Positions 1 to 9,187 of a stretch of DNA of 64,000 nucleotides are shown here, piece after piece. Position 1 is the first letter of the stretch. Each line of letters starts with the position of its first letter. The DNA comes from Alphaproteobacteria bacterium (GTDB taxonomy: Bacteria; Pseudomonadota; Alphaproteobacteria; Micropepsales; Micropepsaceae). Location: contig JAFARO010000017.1 in the NCBI GenBank assembly GCA_019245415.1, positions 124,001 through 188,000 on the forward strand. Direction: 5' to 3'. Made by a program: the position numbers and the translations under genes. The notes under the pieces were generated by a model. The model was given only the letters and a program-made list of their open reading frames with translations, did not search any database and was not told the origin of the DNA.

Positions 1-201
1 ATCGAGGAGCTGATCGACGAGCTCTCGGCCGACTACACCATCGCCATCGTCACCCACAACATGCAGCAGGCCTCGCGCACCAGCGACTACACTGCCTTCA
101 TGTATCTGGGCGAATTGATCGAGTTCGGGCCGACGGAGAAGATCTTCACCGCGCCCGAGAACAAGCGCACCGAACAGTACATCACGGGCCGGTTCGGCTA
201 G
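1..201 (+). CDS. pstB: Phosphate ABC transporter ATP-binding protein PstB, C-terminal end
   Basis: The 66 readable residues are the end of an ABC ATPase. They include the H-loop stretch [11 protein letters not shown] followed by [11 protein letters not shown] and a C-terminal [10 protein letters not shown], which is the typical PstB ending. PstB powers high-affinity phosphate uptake through PstCA with the binding protein PstS at the inner membrane. The 5' part with Walker A lies outside the window. The usual downstream phoU is not present; the stop overlaps the stop of the convergent symporter gene by a few bases. Confidence 0.9.
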   Translation: MEELIDELSADYTIAIVTHNMQQASRTSDYTAFMYLGELIEFGPTEKIFTAPENKRTEQYITGRFG

Positions 202-1733
202 GCCGCCGCCGTCTTGCGCGGTGAGACGGCGTTCGCGGCGGCGCTCAACAGCAACGCCACCGCGAGGTTGAGCGCGAGCGAACTGAGCGCATCGTAGCAC
301 GGCACCGTGATCCCGAATATCGCGAGCGGAAAGGTCGGCTTGAACCCCGTCTGCACCACCATCCAGGTGCCGGCGCCGATGCCGGCGGCCCAGCCGAGCA
401 GCAGCGGACCGGGGCGCAGCCGGCGCAGATAAAGACCCAGGAAAACCGCCGGCAGGGTCTGGATGATCCAGATGCCGCCCAGGAGCTGCAGATTGATCGC
501 GTATTGCGTCGGCAGCTCGACGATGAAGAACAACGCGCCGAGCTTGACCACCAGCGAGGCGAGCTTGGCGATGCGGGTTTCCTCGCGATGGGTAGCGTCC
601 GGCTTGAGAAATTCCTTGAAGACGTTGCGGGTGAAGAGATTGGCGCAGGCGATCGACATGATCGCCGCCGGCACCAGAGCGCCGATGGCGACGGCGGCGA
701 AGGCGACGCCGACGAACCACGCCGGGAAGGAATGCAGGAACAGCGCCGGCACCGCGAAATTGTTGCCAAAGGCCTTGAAACCCTGGGCGTAGGCGGGATC
801 GGCCTTGACGCCCGCCGCCACCGCCATGGTGCCGAGCAGCGCGATCAGCCCCAGCGCGATCGAATATGCCGGCAGGATCACCGCATTGCGCCGCACCGCA
901 TTCGCGCTCGAGGCGCTCAGCAGCCCGGTCACCGAATGCGGATAGAGCAGCAGCGCCAAGGCCGAGCCCAGCGCCAGCGTCGCATAGGCCGACTGGCCGC
1001 CGAGATTGCCGGCGCTGGCCGGCGGCAGCAGCAGGTGCTTGGCATCGACGCTGGCGAAGATCTTGGCATAGCCGCCGAGCTCGGCCGGGATCACGATCAC
1101 CGCCGCCAGCACCGTGACGTAGAGCAGCGCGTCCTTCACGATCGCGATCATCGCCGGCGCCCTCAGCCCGCTGTTGTAGGTGTAGGCCGCCAGCACGATG
1201 AAGGCGGCGAACAAGGGCACGTCGCGTACCGCGCCCAGACCGGGAATGGCGAGCGTGGTGGGAATGCCCAGGCCCGCGATCACCACCTCCATGCCGACGA
1301 GCTGCAGCGCGATATAGGGCATGGTGGCAACGATGCCCGTGAGCGCCACCGCGAGCGCCAGCAGCGGGCTGCCGAAGCGGTCGCGCACCACGTCGGCGGC
1401 GGTCACATGGCCCTTCGCATGCGCGGCCGCCCACAGCTTGGGAAACACCGCGAACAGGATGGGATAGACGAGGACCGTGTACGGCACGGCGAAGAAGCCG
1501 CTCGCGCCTGCGCCGAACATCACCGCCGGCACCGCCACGAAGGTGTAGGCGGTATAGAGATCGCCGCCCAGGAGGAACCAGGTGACGAGTGTGCCGAAGC
1601 GCCGTCCGCCCAAGCCCCATTCGTGCAGGTGATCGAGATCGCCGCGGCGCCACCGCCCGGCGGTGAATCCCAGAAGCGTGACGAAGCCGAACAGCGCCAG
1701 GAAGATCGCGACCGCGACCGGATCCATCTTCAT
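198..1733 (-). CDS. Sodium:solute symporter family transporter, MctP-like (monocarboxylate uptake)
   Basis: This is a 511-residue, strongly hydrophobic protein of the SSS family with about 13 predicted membrane spans. The segment around [15 protein letters not shown] and the later [10 protein letters not shown] match the MctP-type branch, which imports short monocarboxylates such as lactate, pyruvate or acetate with a cation. The chosen start (ATG at 1733, reading MKMDPVA) forms an ATGA overlap with the upstream DUF3311 gene, the standard partner of this branch. A second ATG two codons later is possible. Substrate is inferred from family only. Its 3' end meets the pstB stop. Confidence 0.85.
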   Translation of the reverse strand: MKMDPVAVAIFLALFGFVTLLGFTAGRWRRGDLDHLHEWGLGGRRFGTLVTWFLLGGDLYTAYTFVAVPAVMFGAGASGFFAVPYTVLVYPILFAVFPKLWAAAHAKGHVTAADVVRDRFGSPLLALAVALTGIVATMPYIALQLVGMEVVIAGLGIPTTLAIPGLGAVRDVPLFAAFIVLAAYTYNSGLRAPAMIAIVKDALLYVTVLAAVIVIPAELGGYAKIFASVDAKHLLLPPASAGNLGGQSAYATLALGSALALLLYPHSVTGLLSASSANAVRRNAVILPAYSIALGLIALLGTMAVAAGVKADPAYAQGFKAFGNNFAVPALFLHSFPAWFVGVAFAAVAIGALVPAAIMSIACANLFTRNVFKEFLKPDATHREETRIAKLASLVVKLGALFFIVELPTQYAINLQLLGGIWIIQTLPAVFLGLYLRRLRPGPLLLGWAAGIGAGTWMVVQTGFKPTFPLAIFGITVPCYDALSSLALNLAVALLLSAAANAVSPRKTAAA

Positions 1734-1933
1734 TTGCGCGATCCGAGATAGGCCGGCAGGAGCACCACGACGCCCAGCGCGATCCACAGCAGCTGGTACC
1801 AATAGAAAAAGGGGACGCCGGCGACTTCCGGCTCGATGCGGTTGTAGGACGGCACCCACAGCAGCGCCGCAAAGGGCAACAGCAGGAGCAGATTGACGGC
1901 GCGGAAGCGTCGCGGCGTTTCGGGCTCGTCCAT
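1730..1933 (-). CDS. DUF3311-type small membrane protein, symporter partner
   Basis: This 67-residue protein has two hydrophobic segments (about residues 14-28 and 44-62) and ends in a basic tail, GSRK. Small DUF3311 proteins are commonly encoded directly before MctP-like SSS permeases and are thought to accompany them in the membrane. The four-base ATGA overlap with the symporter gene supports co-expression and a paired function. Assignment rests on size, topology and position; no catalytic motif is expected. Confidence 0.75.
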   Translation of the reverse strand: MDEPETPRRFRAVNLLLLLPFAALLWVPSYNRIEPEVAGVPFFYWYQLLWIALGVVVLLPAYLGSRK

Positions 1934-2033
1934 CCTGTGCCGCCCCCATGACAGCGAACAACCGGTGCGGCATAACCGTGCAACGAATGGAGCCCTGCCG
2001 CAACTCCTGCTCTCGCTCTCCGAGGTCGCGCTG

Positions 2034-2384
2034 ATGGTCGGCGTCTGCGCCGTGCTGTTCGGACGCGCACCGCGCGGTCTGGACGCCGATGCCGTCGCCC
2101 GGCGGCTCGAGTGCGAAGTGCAGGGTTTTCGTCCTGGCCAGGCGGCGTTCTCGGCGGACGGCCGGGCGGCGCTAATCGAGGACGCGGCGCACGGCGACCT
2201 CTATCTGGTCGTGCAGCGCGGCACCGCGATGGTCAGCCGCAGGCTCTCGCGCAAACTCCTGAAGGAGACGCGCGCGGACGACGCGACGCTGTCGCTCAGG
2301 CTGCGCGACTTCACGCTGCGCCGCGCGGTGCTCGGGCTTGGCGATGCGCAGACCTGGCGGGCGCGGCTCGAGGAGCTCGCCTGA
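2034..2384 (+). CDS. Conserved-looking hypothetical protein upstream of desaturase
   Basis: I do not recognise this protein of about 116 residues. It starts with a short hydrophobic stretch (VGVCAVLFG) and continues as a mixed alpha/beta soluble domain rich in Arg and Leu. Its TGA overlaps the ATG of the following sterol-desaturase-family gene (TGATG), so the two are probably translated together. The first ATG with a plausible N-terminus is at 2034, but the frame is open further upstream and the start is uncertain. It could be a small accessory or lipid-binding protein; the sequence does not say. Confidence 0.55.
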   Translation: MVGVCAVLFGRAPRGLDADAVARRLECEVQGFRPGQAAFSADGRAALIEDAAHGDLYLVVQRGTAMVSRRLSRKLLKETRADDATLSLRLRDFTLRRAVLGLGDAQTWRARLEELA

Positions 2385-3280
2385 TGCGGCCCTTCGATCC
2401 CGTGGCCGTGGCGACGCCGGCCTTTGCCGTGCTGGTGATCGCAGAGATGATCTTCGCGCGCGTCACCGGCCGCGGACGCTTCGAAGTGCGCGACACCGCG
2501 GCGAGCCTGCTGATGGGCTTGGGCAGCGTCATCGCCGGCGCCCTCTTCGCCTTCGTCTTCGCCGGCTTTGCCGCGCGGATCGCCCCATACGCGCTGCTCC
2601 ATATCGGTTGGTCGTGGAGCGCCGCCGCGGCATGCTTCGTGCTCGACGATCTGCGCTATTACTGGTGGCACCGCGCCTCGCACCGCGTGCGCTGGCTGTG
2701 GGCCGACCACGTCAATCATCACTCAAGCCAGCATTACAATCTCTCGACCGCGCTTCGGCAGCCCTGGGGCGGCGTGCTGGCGCTGCCGGGCTTGTTCTTC
2801 CTCGTGCCGCTGATCCTGCTCGGATTCCCCTTAGCCATGATCGCCTTCGTGCATGGGCTCAATCTCGTCTATCAGTTCTGGATCCACACCGAGATCATCG
2901 ACCGCCTGCCGCGCTGGTTCGAAACGACGATGAACACGCCGTCGCATCATCGTGTCCATCACGCCGTCAATGCGCGCTATCTCGACGCCAATTTCGCCGG
3001 CGTCTTCATCGTCTGGGACCGAGTGTTCGGCACCTTCGCCGCGGAAGATGCGAGCGACCCTCCACGCTACGGCATCGTCGGACAGATCGCGAGCTTCAAT
3101 CCGTTGCGCATTGCGCTGCATGGCTGGGTCTCGCTCGCCCATGACCTGATGCGGGCGCGAAGTCCGCGTGACGCATGGCTTATGCTTTTCGCGCCGCCGG
3201 GCTGGTCGCCGGACGGCAGCCACCAAACCACGGACTCCATCAAGGCGCGCTGGGCTTCTGCGCGGTTGCCCGCCGAATAG
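2384..3280 (+). CDS. Sterol desaturase / fatty acid hydroxylase family membrane enzyme
   Basis: The 298-residue protein has several membrane spans and the three histidine clusters of the fatty acid hydroxylase superfamily: HRASH near residue 96, HxxHHSSQH near 109-117, and HHRVHH near 188-193. These bind a di-iron centre that hydroxylates or desaturates a lipid using O2. The exact substrate (hopanoid, sterol-like, sphingoid or carotenoid) cannot be told from sequence. It is coupled to the preceding small hypothetical gene by a TGATG junction. Confidence 0.88.
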   Translation: MRPFDPVAVATPAFAVLVIAEMIFARVTGRGRFEVRDTAASLLMGLGSVIAGALFAFVFAGFAARIAPYALLHIGWSWSAAAACFVLDDLRYYWWHRASHRVRWLWADHVNHHSSQHYNLSTALRQPWGGVLALPGLFFLVPLILLGFPLAMIAFVHGLNLVYQFWIHTEIIDRLPRWFETTMNTPSHHRVHHAVNARYLDANFAGVFIVWDRVFGTFAAEDASDPPRYGIVGQIASFNPLRIALHGWVSLAHDLMRARSPRDAWLMLFAPPGWSPDGSHQTTDSIKARWASARLPAE

Positions 3281-3333
3281 CCTTGCTGCCCGCCTTCGGC
3301 TATACTCCGCGCCGCCACAAGGGGGATATTGCC

Positions 3334-3891
3334 ATGCGAATTCTGCTTGCCGCGCTCGCCGGCGCCATCGCCATGTTCGTGTGGACGTCGATCGCGCACA
3401 TGGTCACGCCGCTGGGCTCCACGGGCTTCAGCCAGATACCGAACGAAAGCGCGGTGCTGGCGCAGATGGACAGTTCCATCGGCGCAAAGCCCGGCCTCTA
3501 TTTCTTTCCCTGGGTCGATCCCAAGGATCCCCAGATGATGCAGAAGGCCGAGAAGCTCGAGAGGGCCAATCCGCGCGGCCTGTTGATGTACCATCCCAAG
3601 GGCAGCCTCGACACCGACATGACGCCGATGCTGATCAAGGAGTTCGTCAAGGAGTTCGTCCAGGCGCTGATCGCCGCCTGGATCGTGATGATGATCGCCA
3701 CCTCCTTCCTGATGCGCGCGATGATCGTGACTGCGATCGGGCTTTCCGACGCGATCGCGACCAACGTCTCCTATTGGGTGTGGTACGGCTTTCCAGGCGA
3801 CTACACGCTGGCGCAGATCATCGTCGCGCTGGTAGGCGCATTCGTGGCAGGCCTCGCCATCGCGGCCGTGCTGCCGCGACGAACGGCATGA
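3334..3891 (+). CDS. Small membrane protein of unknown function
   Basis: This 185-residue protein has an N-terminal hydrophobic segment that could be a signal anchor, a periplasmic-looking middle (about residues 30-110) with a YFFPWVDP motif, and three hydrophobic segments in the last 75 residues. I see no catalytic motif and do not recognise the family. The ATG at 3334 follows a good ribosome site (AGGGGG) and was preferred over an in-frame start 159 bases upstream. Its stop abuts the stop of convergent modA with no gap. Confidence 0.7.
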   Translation: MRILLAALAGAIAMFVWTSIAHMVTPLGSTGFSQIPNESAVLAQMDSSIGAKPGLYFFPWVDPKDPQMMQKAEKLERANPRGLLMYHPKGSLDTDMTPMLIKEFVKEFVQALIAAWIVMMIATSFLMRAMIVTAIGLSDAIATNVSYWVWYGFPGDYTLAQIIVALVGAFVAGLAIAAVLPRRTA

Positions 3892-4650
3892 CTATTTCAG
3901 GACGCTGAAGCCCGCCTTGCGGAAGATTGCCGCGGCCTGCGGACCTTCCAGGAACCTCAGGAAGGTCCGTGCCGCGGGGTTCGCGCCCTTAAGGAGCGCG
4001 ATCGGATAGACGATCGGCGGATGCGTGCTTTGCGCGAAGGTGTCGACGATGCGTACGCGCCGGTCGGCGATGGCGTCGGTGGCATAGACGATCCCGAGCG
4101 GCGCCTCGCCCCGCGCCACATAGGCGAGCGCGACGCGGACATTCTCCGCCGGCGCCAGCTTGTCCGCGACCGCATCCCAGACGCCGAGCGCGCTCAGCGC
4201 GGCTCTCGCATATCTTCCTGCCGGCACCGAAGCGGGATCGGCAAGTGCGAGGCGTCCCTTCCCGACCGCCTGGGCCAGCGCGAAATGCGGCGCGATCTTG
4301 AGCTTGATAGCGAGGTCCGCGGGCGCGACCAGCACGAGCCGATTGCCGAGCAGGTCCTTGCGCGACGCGCTGTCGATGAGGCCCTTGCGGTCAAGCTCGT
4401 CCATCCAGTCGCGGTCGGCGGAGATGAAGATATCGGCGCCGCCCGAAGCCGCTATCTGACGCGCCAGCGTGCTCGACGCCGCGAACGAGAATACCGCCCT
4501 GCCGCCGCCCTTGGCGGCATAAGCGTCGCCGGCCGCGGTCAGCGCGTCGCTCAGCGAGGCGGCGGCGAACACCGTCACCTCGGCGGCGTGAGCAGTCAAC
4601 GGCAGAAGGGCCAGCGCCAGCGCGGCAAAGATCCTTGGCACCAACGACAT
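3892..4650 (-). CDS. modA: Molybdate ABC transporter periplasmic binding protein ModA
   Basis: This 252-residue protein has a clear signal peptide ending in LTAHA-A. It then has the ModA opening VTVFAAASLSDAL, the substrate-contact region FSFAASSTLARQIAASGGADIF, and the later RVALAYVARGEAPLGIVYATDA. ModA captures molybdate or tungstate in the periplasm and passes it to ModBC. No modB or modC follows here; the next gene on this strand belongs to ComM, so the permease must be elsewhere or the gene is an orphan. The ATG at 4650 follows AAGGGA and gives the proper signal peptide. Confidence 0.93.
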   Translation of the reverse strand: MSLVPRIFAALALALLPLTAHAAEVTVFAAASLSDALTAAGDAYAAKGGGRAVFSFAASSTLARQIAASGGADIFISADRDWMDELDRKGLIDSASRKDLLGNRLVLVAPADLAIKLKIAPHFALAQAVGKGRLALADPASVPAGRYARAALSALGVWDAVADKLAPAENVRVALAYVARGEAPLGIVYATDAIADRRVRIVDTFAQSTHPPIVYPIALLKGANPAARTFLRFLEGPQAAAIFRKAGFSVLK

Positions 4651-4700
4651 CGCGATATTCCCTTTTGCAGCGGGAGTATCGCCGGGCCGACGCGCGCAGA

Positions 4701-6215
4701 TCAATGCTGATGCAGCAAGCGCCGGTACGACAGCGCTTCGGCGATGTGTGGGCGCATCACGCTCGCGATCCCCGCAAGATCGGCGATGGTGCGTGCGACG
4801 CGCAGCACGCGGTGATAGCCGCGTGCGGTGAGCCGCATGTGGTCGGCGGCCTCGCGCAGCAGTCTGGCGCCAGCCGCGTCCGGCCCGCCGACCTGATGGA
4901 GCAGCTCGCCTTCGGCTTCGGAATTGGTGCGGATGCCGTGCGCCTCATAGCGGCCGCGCTGGAGGTTGCGCGCCGCGGCCACGCGCGCGGCGACCGCGGC
5001 GCTGTCCTCGGCCGGCGGCGGCAGGCTGAGATCGGCGGCGCTAACGCCGGCGACCTCGACATGCAGGTCGATGCGGTCGAGCAGCGGACCGGAAATCCGC
5101 GCCTGATAGTCGAGCCCGCATTTCGGAGCGCGCCCGCAAGCCTGCGCCGGCTCGCTCAGATAGCCGCAGCGGCACGGGTTCATCGCGGCGACGAGCTGGA
5201 AGCGCGCCGGGTAGCGCACATGCGCATTGGCGCGCGCCACCACCGCCTCTCCGGTCTCGATCGGCTGGCGTAGCGATTCGAGCACCGCGCGCTGGAATTC
5301 GGGAAGTTCGTCGAGGAACAGTACGCCCAGATGCGCGAGCGACACTTCTCCGGGCTTCACCTTCAATCCCCCTCCAACCAATGACGCCATCGAGGCGGAG
5401 TGATGCGGATTGCGGAACGGACGGCGCCGCGAGATCGCGCCGCCGGGCAGCTCGCCCGCCAGGGACTGCACCATCGAGATCTCCAGCGCTTCGCGGGCAT
5501 CGAGCGGCGGCAGCAATCCCGGCAGGCGCTGCGCCAGCATCGACTTGCCGGCGCCGGGCGGGCCGATCATCAGCAGGTTGTGCCCGCCGGCCGCGGCGAT
5601 CTCCAGCGCGCGCTTTGCTGTCTCTTGGCCCTTGACGTCCTTGAGATCGGGCGCGGACCTGCTCTCTTCGGCAAGCCTGGCAACTGGCGCGTTCAAAACC
5701 TGCACGCCCTTGACGTGATTGACGAGCGCGATCAGCGACGGCGCGGCGATGATCTCGACGCCGCCTGCCCAGGCGGCTTCCGGACCGCAGGCAGCGGGAC
5801 AGATGAGGCCGCGGCCCTGCTCCGATGCCGCGAGCGCGGCCGGCAGCACGCCCGCCACCGAAGTCAGCTGGGCATCGAGCGACAGCTCGCCCATCGCGAC
5901 GTAGTTCGCCATCTCGCTCGCCGGCAGCACGCCCATCGCCGCCAGCAGACCGAGCGCTATCGGCAGATCGTAATGACTTCCCTCTTTCGGCAGATCGGCC
6001 GGCGCGAGATTGATCGTGACCCGCTGATATGGCATCGCCAGTCCAATGGCGGCGAGAGCGGCGCGCACGCGCTCTTTGCTTTCGGCGATCGCCTTGTCCG
6101 CCAGGCCCACGAGATTGAGCTGACCGCTTCCGGTCTCGCCGACATGCACCTGGACGTCGACCTCCCGCGCCTCAATGCCCTGAAAGGCGACGGTATAGAC
6201 ATGCGCGACGGTCAC
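4701..6215 (-). CDS. comM: YifB/ComM-family Mg-chelatase-like AAA+ ATPase
   Basis: This 504-residue protein has the full YifB/ComM plan. An N-terminal Lon-S5-like fold opens with HVYTVAFQGIEA. A Mg-chelatase AAA+ domain carries Walker A GPPGAGKS near residue 218 and Walker B LFLDELPEF. A zinc-like cysteine cluster follows (MNPCRCGY, then CGRAPKC), and a C-terminal Mg-chelatase domain ends in YRRLLHQH. In transformable bacteria ComM is a hexameric branch-migration helicase that widens recombination during DNA uptake. The start is GTG at 6215 after a GGGGG ribosome site. Presence alone does not show natural competence. Confidence 0.92.
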   Translation of the reverse strand: MTVAHVYTVAFQGIEAREVDVQVHVGETGSGQLNLVGLADKAIAESKERVRAALAAIGLAMPYQRVTINLAPADLPKEGSHYDLPIALGLLAAMGVLPASEMANYVAMGELSLDAQLTSVAGVLPAALAASEQGRGLICPAACGPEAAWAGGVEIIAAPSLIALVNHVKGVQVLNAPVARLAEESRSAPDLKDVKGQETAKRALEIAAAGGHNLLMIGPPGAGKSMLAQRLPGLLPPLDAREALEISMVQSLAGELPGGAISRRRPFRNPHHSASMASLVGGGLKVKPGEVSLAHLGVLFLDELPEFQRAVLESLRQPIETGEAVVARANAHVRYPARFQLVAAMNPCRCGYLSEPAQACGRAPKCGLDYQARISGPLLDRIDLHVEVAGVSAADLSLPPPAEDSAAVAARVAAARNLQRGRYEAHGIRTNSEAEGELLHQVGGPDAAGARLLREAADHMRLTARGYHRVLRVARTIADLAGIASVMRPHIAEALSYRRLLHQH

Positions 6216-6291
6216 GGAGCCCCCAGGGTAAGGCGACTATTTAAGGCTGGCTATTCGCCAGACGCAACCCGAGGAAGATTGCAGGTTGCGC

Positions 6292-6696
6292 TTAGAGCAT
6301 CGGCAGCGCAATGCCCGCGGCGATGCCAGCGATGAGGAAGCGGGCGAGATAGCCGGCGCCATGCGCGATGCTCACCAGCGGGTCGATCTTGACCCAGATC
6401 TGCGTCGTCGCCACCTGGACGAACGAGCCCGCGAGCCAGATCAGGAACGCGACCTTGATCCCGCTCCACACATTGTCGACGCCTGCCAGCGCGCAGATGG
6501 CGATGACCGCCGCCGAGGTCACGAAGCCGAGCGCCGTCGAATAGAGGATGGGCATGGTCTCGGCGTTCTGGCGCGGCCACCACGTCTCCGGGTAGCGGCC
6601 GTAGCGCTCGTGGAACAGCACGCCCATGAAGAACCAGTCTGTGAAACTGGCGACGGTGCCCGCGATAACGATTGCGGCGACGACGATCCACGACAT
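6292..6696 (-). CDS. Small four-span membrane protein, DUF1761-like
   Basis: The 134-residue protein has about four hydrophobic segments, an early FTDWFFMGVLFHERYGRYPETW stretch and a central polar loop. The layout resembles DUF1761-type membrane proteins, but this is by eye and not certain. The ATG at 6696 is preceded by an excellent ribosome site (AAGGGGGAG). It is transcribed divergently from the MoxR gene across a 126-base gap. Function unknown. Confidence 0.65.
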   Translation of the reverse strand: MSWIVVAAIVIAGTVASFTDWFFMGVLFHERYGRYPETWWPRQNAETMPILYSTALGFVTSAAVIAICALAGVDNVWSGIKVAFLIWLAGSFVQVATTQIWVKIDPLVSIAHGAGYLARFLIAGIAAGIALPML

Positions 6697-6822
6697 GCGC
6701 TGCTCCCCCTTGCCGGCCGCAGGATAACCCGCGGCGCCGGCGCCTGAAAGCCCGGCCCGCTTGCGCCGCGCAAAGCTGCCCCCTAGGCTCGCCTCTTCGC
6801 CATTTCCGCAGAAGAGTTCTCC

Positions 6823-7680
6823 ATGTCCAATCCGCGTTTTCAGGGTACCGCGCGCTATGTCGCCACCGACGATCTGCGCATCGCGGTCAATGCCTCCATC
6901 ACCTTGGAGCGGCCGCTGCTCATCAAGGGCGAGCCGGGCACCGGCAAGACGCAGCTCGCCTATGAGGTCGCGGATGCACTGAAGGCGCCGCTGATCACCT
7001 GGCACGTCAAATCCACCACAAAGGCGCAGCAGGGCCTTTACGAATACGACGCGGTGACGCGGCTGCGCGACAGCCAGCTCGGCGACGCGCGCGTCAAGGA
7101 CGTTAAGAACTACATCAAGCAGGGCAAGCTCTGGGAAGCGTTCGTGATGGACGAGCGGCCAGTCTTGCTGATCGACGAGATCGACAAGGCCGACATCGAA
7201 TTTCCCAACGACCTGTTGCTCGAACTCGACCGCATGGAGTTCTTCGTCTACGAGACAGGCGAGACGATCAAGGCGGCGCGCCGGCCGATCGTGATGATCA
7301 CGTCGAACAACGAGAAGGAGCTGCCGGACGCGTTCCTGCGCCGCTGCTTCTTCCACTACATCAAGTTTCCCGAGCGCGAGACGATGCAGAAGATCGTCGA
7401 CGTGCACTATCCCGACATCAAGCAGAAGCTGGTCAGCGAGGCGCTCAACGTCTTCTACCAGATCCGCGACGTGCCGGGACTCAAGAAGAAACCCTCCACA
7501 TCGGAGCTCCTGGACTGGCTCAAGCTCCTCCTCAACGAGGACATGCCGCCCGAGGCGCTGCGCGAGAAGGACCCCACCAAGCTGATCCCGCCGCTGCACG
7601 GCGCGCTGCTCAAGAACGAGCAGGACGTGCACCTGTTCGAGCGGCTGGCGTTTTTGTCGCGCAGAGAGAGCAGGAACTGA
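6823..7680 (+). CDS. MoxR/CoxD-type AAA+ ATPase
   Basis: This 285-residue AAA+ ATPase has Walker A GEPGTGKT at about residues 36-43, Walker B LLIDEIDKAD near 115-124, and sensor-1 MITSNNEKELPDAFLRRC. MoxR proteins work as chaperones that mature or insert metal into partner enzymes together with a VWA-domain protein. The matching CoxE-like VWA protein is encoded 1.5 kb downstream on the same strand, with two exported proteins between. Target enzyme unknown; no molybdenum hydroxylase genes are in the window. Confidence 0.88.
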   Translation: MSNPRFQGTARYVATDDLRIAVNASITLERPLLIKGEPGTGKTQLAYEVADALKAPLITWHVKSTTKAQQGLYEYDAVTRLRDSQLGDARVKDVKNYIKQGKLWEAFVMDERPVLLIDEIDKADIEFPNDLLLELDRMEFFVYETGETIKAARRPIVMITSNNEKELPDAFLRRCFFHYIKFPERETMQKIVDVHYPDIKQKLVSEALNVFYQIRDVPGLKKKPSTSELLDWLKLLLNEDMPPEALREKDPTKLIPPLHGALLKNEQDVHLFERLAFLSRRESRN

Positions 7681-7808
7681 GCGCTGCCCGAGCCGGGGCT
7701 TCGCGATTGGTCGCGTGCCGTCCTGCAAGCGCGCATCGTCGCGGAATTTCTACGAAGCGTCCTTTCCGCCCGGGTGGCTCGCGCGGACGGGCTATGACAA
7801 GATGGGGC

Positions 7809-8354
7809 ATGAAAAGCACCGCATTCGCGCTCTTGCTTCTGGCCGCGGGGCCGGCCCTCGCCCAGAGCCCGGGCGACGTCTTCAGCGAGGCCAATGGGGC
7901 CAAGCTGCACGTGGCATCGGGCTTCGTCTGTCCGGCGAAGATCGGGCTGTTCGAGCGCGACGCGGTGGGCGAGCGCGATCCCTCCCTCAACACTGCGTTC
8001 TGCGCCTATTCGGCGCTTGACGGCGTCTACGGCACGATCACGCTGGTGCCGGTTTCGGGAAGCTACGATCCCAAGCAGGCGCTCGCGCTCGAGTTCCAGG
8101 AGCAGGGGGCCACGGGCGGCCGCATGCTGCGCGAAGGCGTTGCCCATCTGGCCGGAAAAGCAGTCTATGCGCGCATCTACGAGACCACCAGCTTGGAGGA
8201 GTTTCACTACCGCGTGCAGTTCACGGCCGCAGCGCCCGGTCCTTGGGCCGTCGAGGTGACGATGGAATTCGCCAGCCCGCGCGACGATGCGCTGACGCAG
8301 GAATTCCTCAACGCCGTCTATGCCCAGGCTTTCGCGAAACCGGGGCAGAATTAG
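7809..8354 (+). CDS. Exported protein of unknown function
   Basis: This 181-residue protein has a good signal peptide (KSTAFALLLLAAGPALAQS) and a beta-rich mature part with two cysteines, one in GFVCPAKIG and one in AFCAYSA, which could form a disulfide. I do not recognise a family. The ATG at 7809 follows GATGGGG; an ATG five codons earlier is possible. It sits between the MoxR and M15 peptidase genes and is only three bases from the latter, so it probably shares its transcript and compartment. Confidence 0.7.
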   Translation: MKSTAFALLLLAAGPALAQSPGDVFSEANGAKLHVASGFVCPAKIGLFERDAVGERDPSLNTAFCAYSALDGVYGTITLVPVSGSYDPKQALALEFQEQGATGGRMLREGVAHLAGKAVYARIYETTSLEEFHYRVQFTAAAPGPWAVEVTMEFASPRDDALTQEFLNAVYAQAFAKPGQN

Positions 8355-8357
8355 ACA

Positions 8358-9116
8358 ATGCGCCGCGCGTGGATCGCGATCCTGGTTGCCGCCATGTGGT
8401 CCGCGGCGACGGCGGAGCCGGCGAACAAAACCTTCGACGCGCTGATTTCCGCCTATCCCGACAAAATCGCGGGCTTCAATCTGACTGAGATCGTCTGGCG
8501 CGACGGCGCGCGCCAGGCGCTCGGTCCGGAGGAGCCCGACAAATCGTTCGATCGCCTGGTTTCGGACGCATCCATCCGCGACATGTTCCGCATGCGGTAT
8601 CCGGCGTTCGCGCCGCTTGCCGCGCCGCCGGAGGATTTCGATCCCGGCCGCTTCCGCAACAAGGCGTTCTTCGACAGGCTCTATGGCGATTGCCGCAAGG
8701 GCGAGGTCGCGCCCGATCTCGTCGACGTGGAATGGCTGCCGGCAAGCTGGGGCCATAAGGTCAGGATTGCGCGCCGCGCCGCGGATGCTCTGCGCGCCGT
8801 CTCCGCCGAAATCGAGAAACTGCCGCAGTGGGTGCGCCGCGCGGCCTATCCCACCGCCGGCACCTATGTCTGCCGCGGCGTGGCCGACCGGGGCCAGCCT
8901 TCGATGCACGCCTATGGCGCGGCGATCGATCTCAATCTCGACTATTCCGACTATTGGCTCTGGCAGACCCATGGTGCGACGCCGCTCGTCTGGCGCAATC
9001 GCATGCCGCCCGAGATCGTGACGGCGTTCGAGCGCCACGGCTTCATCTGGGGCGGGCGCTGGTACCATTACGACACCATGCATTTCGAATATCGGCCGGA
9101 GCTCAACCCGCACTGA
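8358..9116 (+). CDS. Periplasmic M15-family D-Ala-D-Ala / L-Ala-D-Glu type peptidase
   Basis: This 252-residue protein has a signal peptide and a C-terminal M15 metallopeptidase domain. The zinc ligands are visible as H184 and D191 in SMHAYGAAIDLN and H242 in WYHYDTMHFEYRPEL. This arrangement fits the VanY/endolysin-like M15C group, which cleaves peptidoglycan stem peptides. It lies between MoxR and VWA genes, right after another exported protein. Whether the bond cut is D-Ala-D-Ala or L-Ala-D-Glu cannot be read from sequence. Confidence 0.87.
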   Translation: MRRAWIAILVAAMWSAATAEPANKTFDALISAYPDKIAGFNLTEIVWRDGARQALGPEEPDKSFDRLVSDASIRDMFRMRYPAFAPLAAPPEDFDPGRFRNKAFFDRLYGDCRKGEVAPDLVDVEWLPASWGHKVRIARRAADALRAVSAEIEKLPQWVRRAAYPTAGTYVCRGVADRGQPSMHAYGAAIDLNLDYSDYWLWQTHGATPLVWRNRMPPEIVTAFERHGFIWGGRWYHYDTMHFEYRPELNPH

Positions 9117-9187
9117 CCACCGCGCGGAAACTGGCGGAGGCCCGGCGGCCGCGCTAAACTCGCGTCATCGCCATTGGATTTGAGCCC

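Noticed and set aside
5400-6335. A 311-codon plus-strand frame within comM
   Set aside because: It is antisense to conserved Mg-chelatase and Lon-S5 domains and has no domain of its own.
7455-9113. A 552-codon open frame on the minus strand across MoxR, the exported protein and the M15 peptidase
   Set aside because: It is opposite three genes with clear motifs and has Arg/Gly-rich shadow composition.
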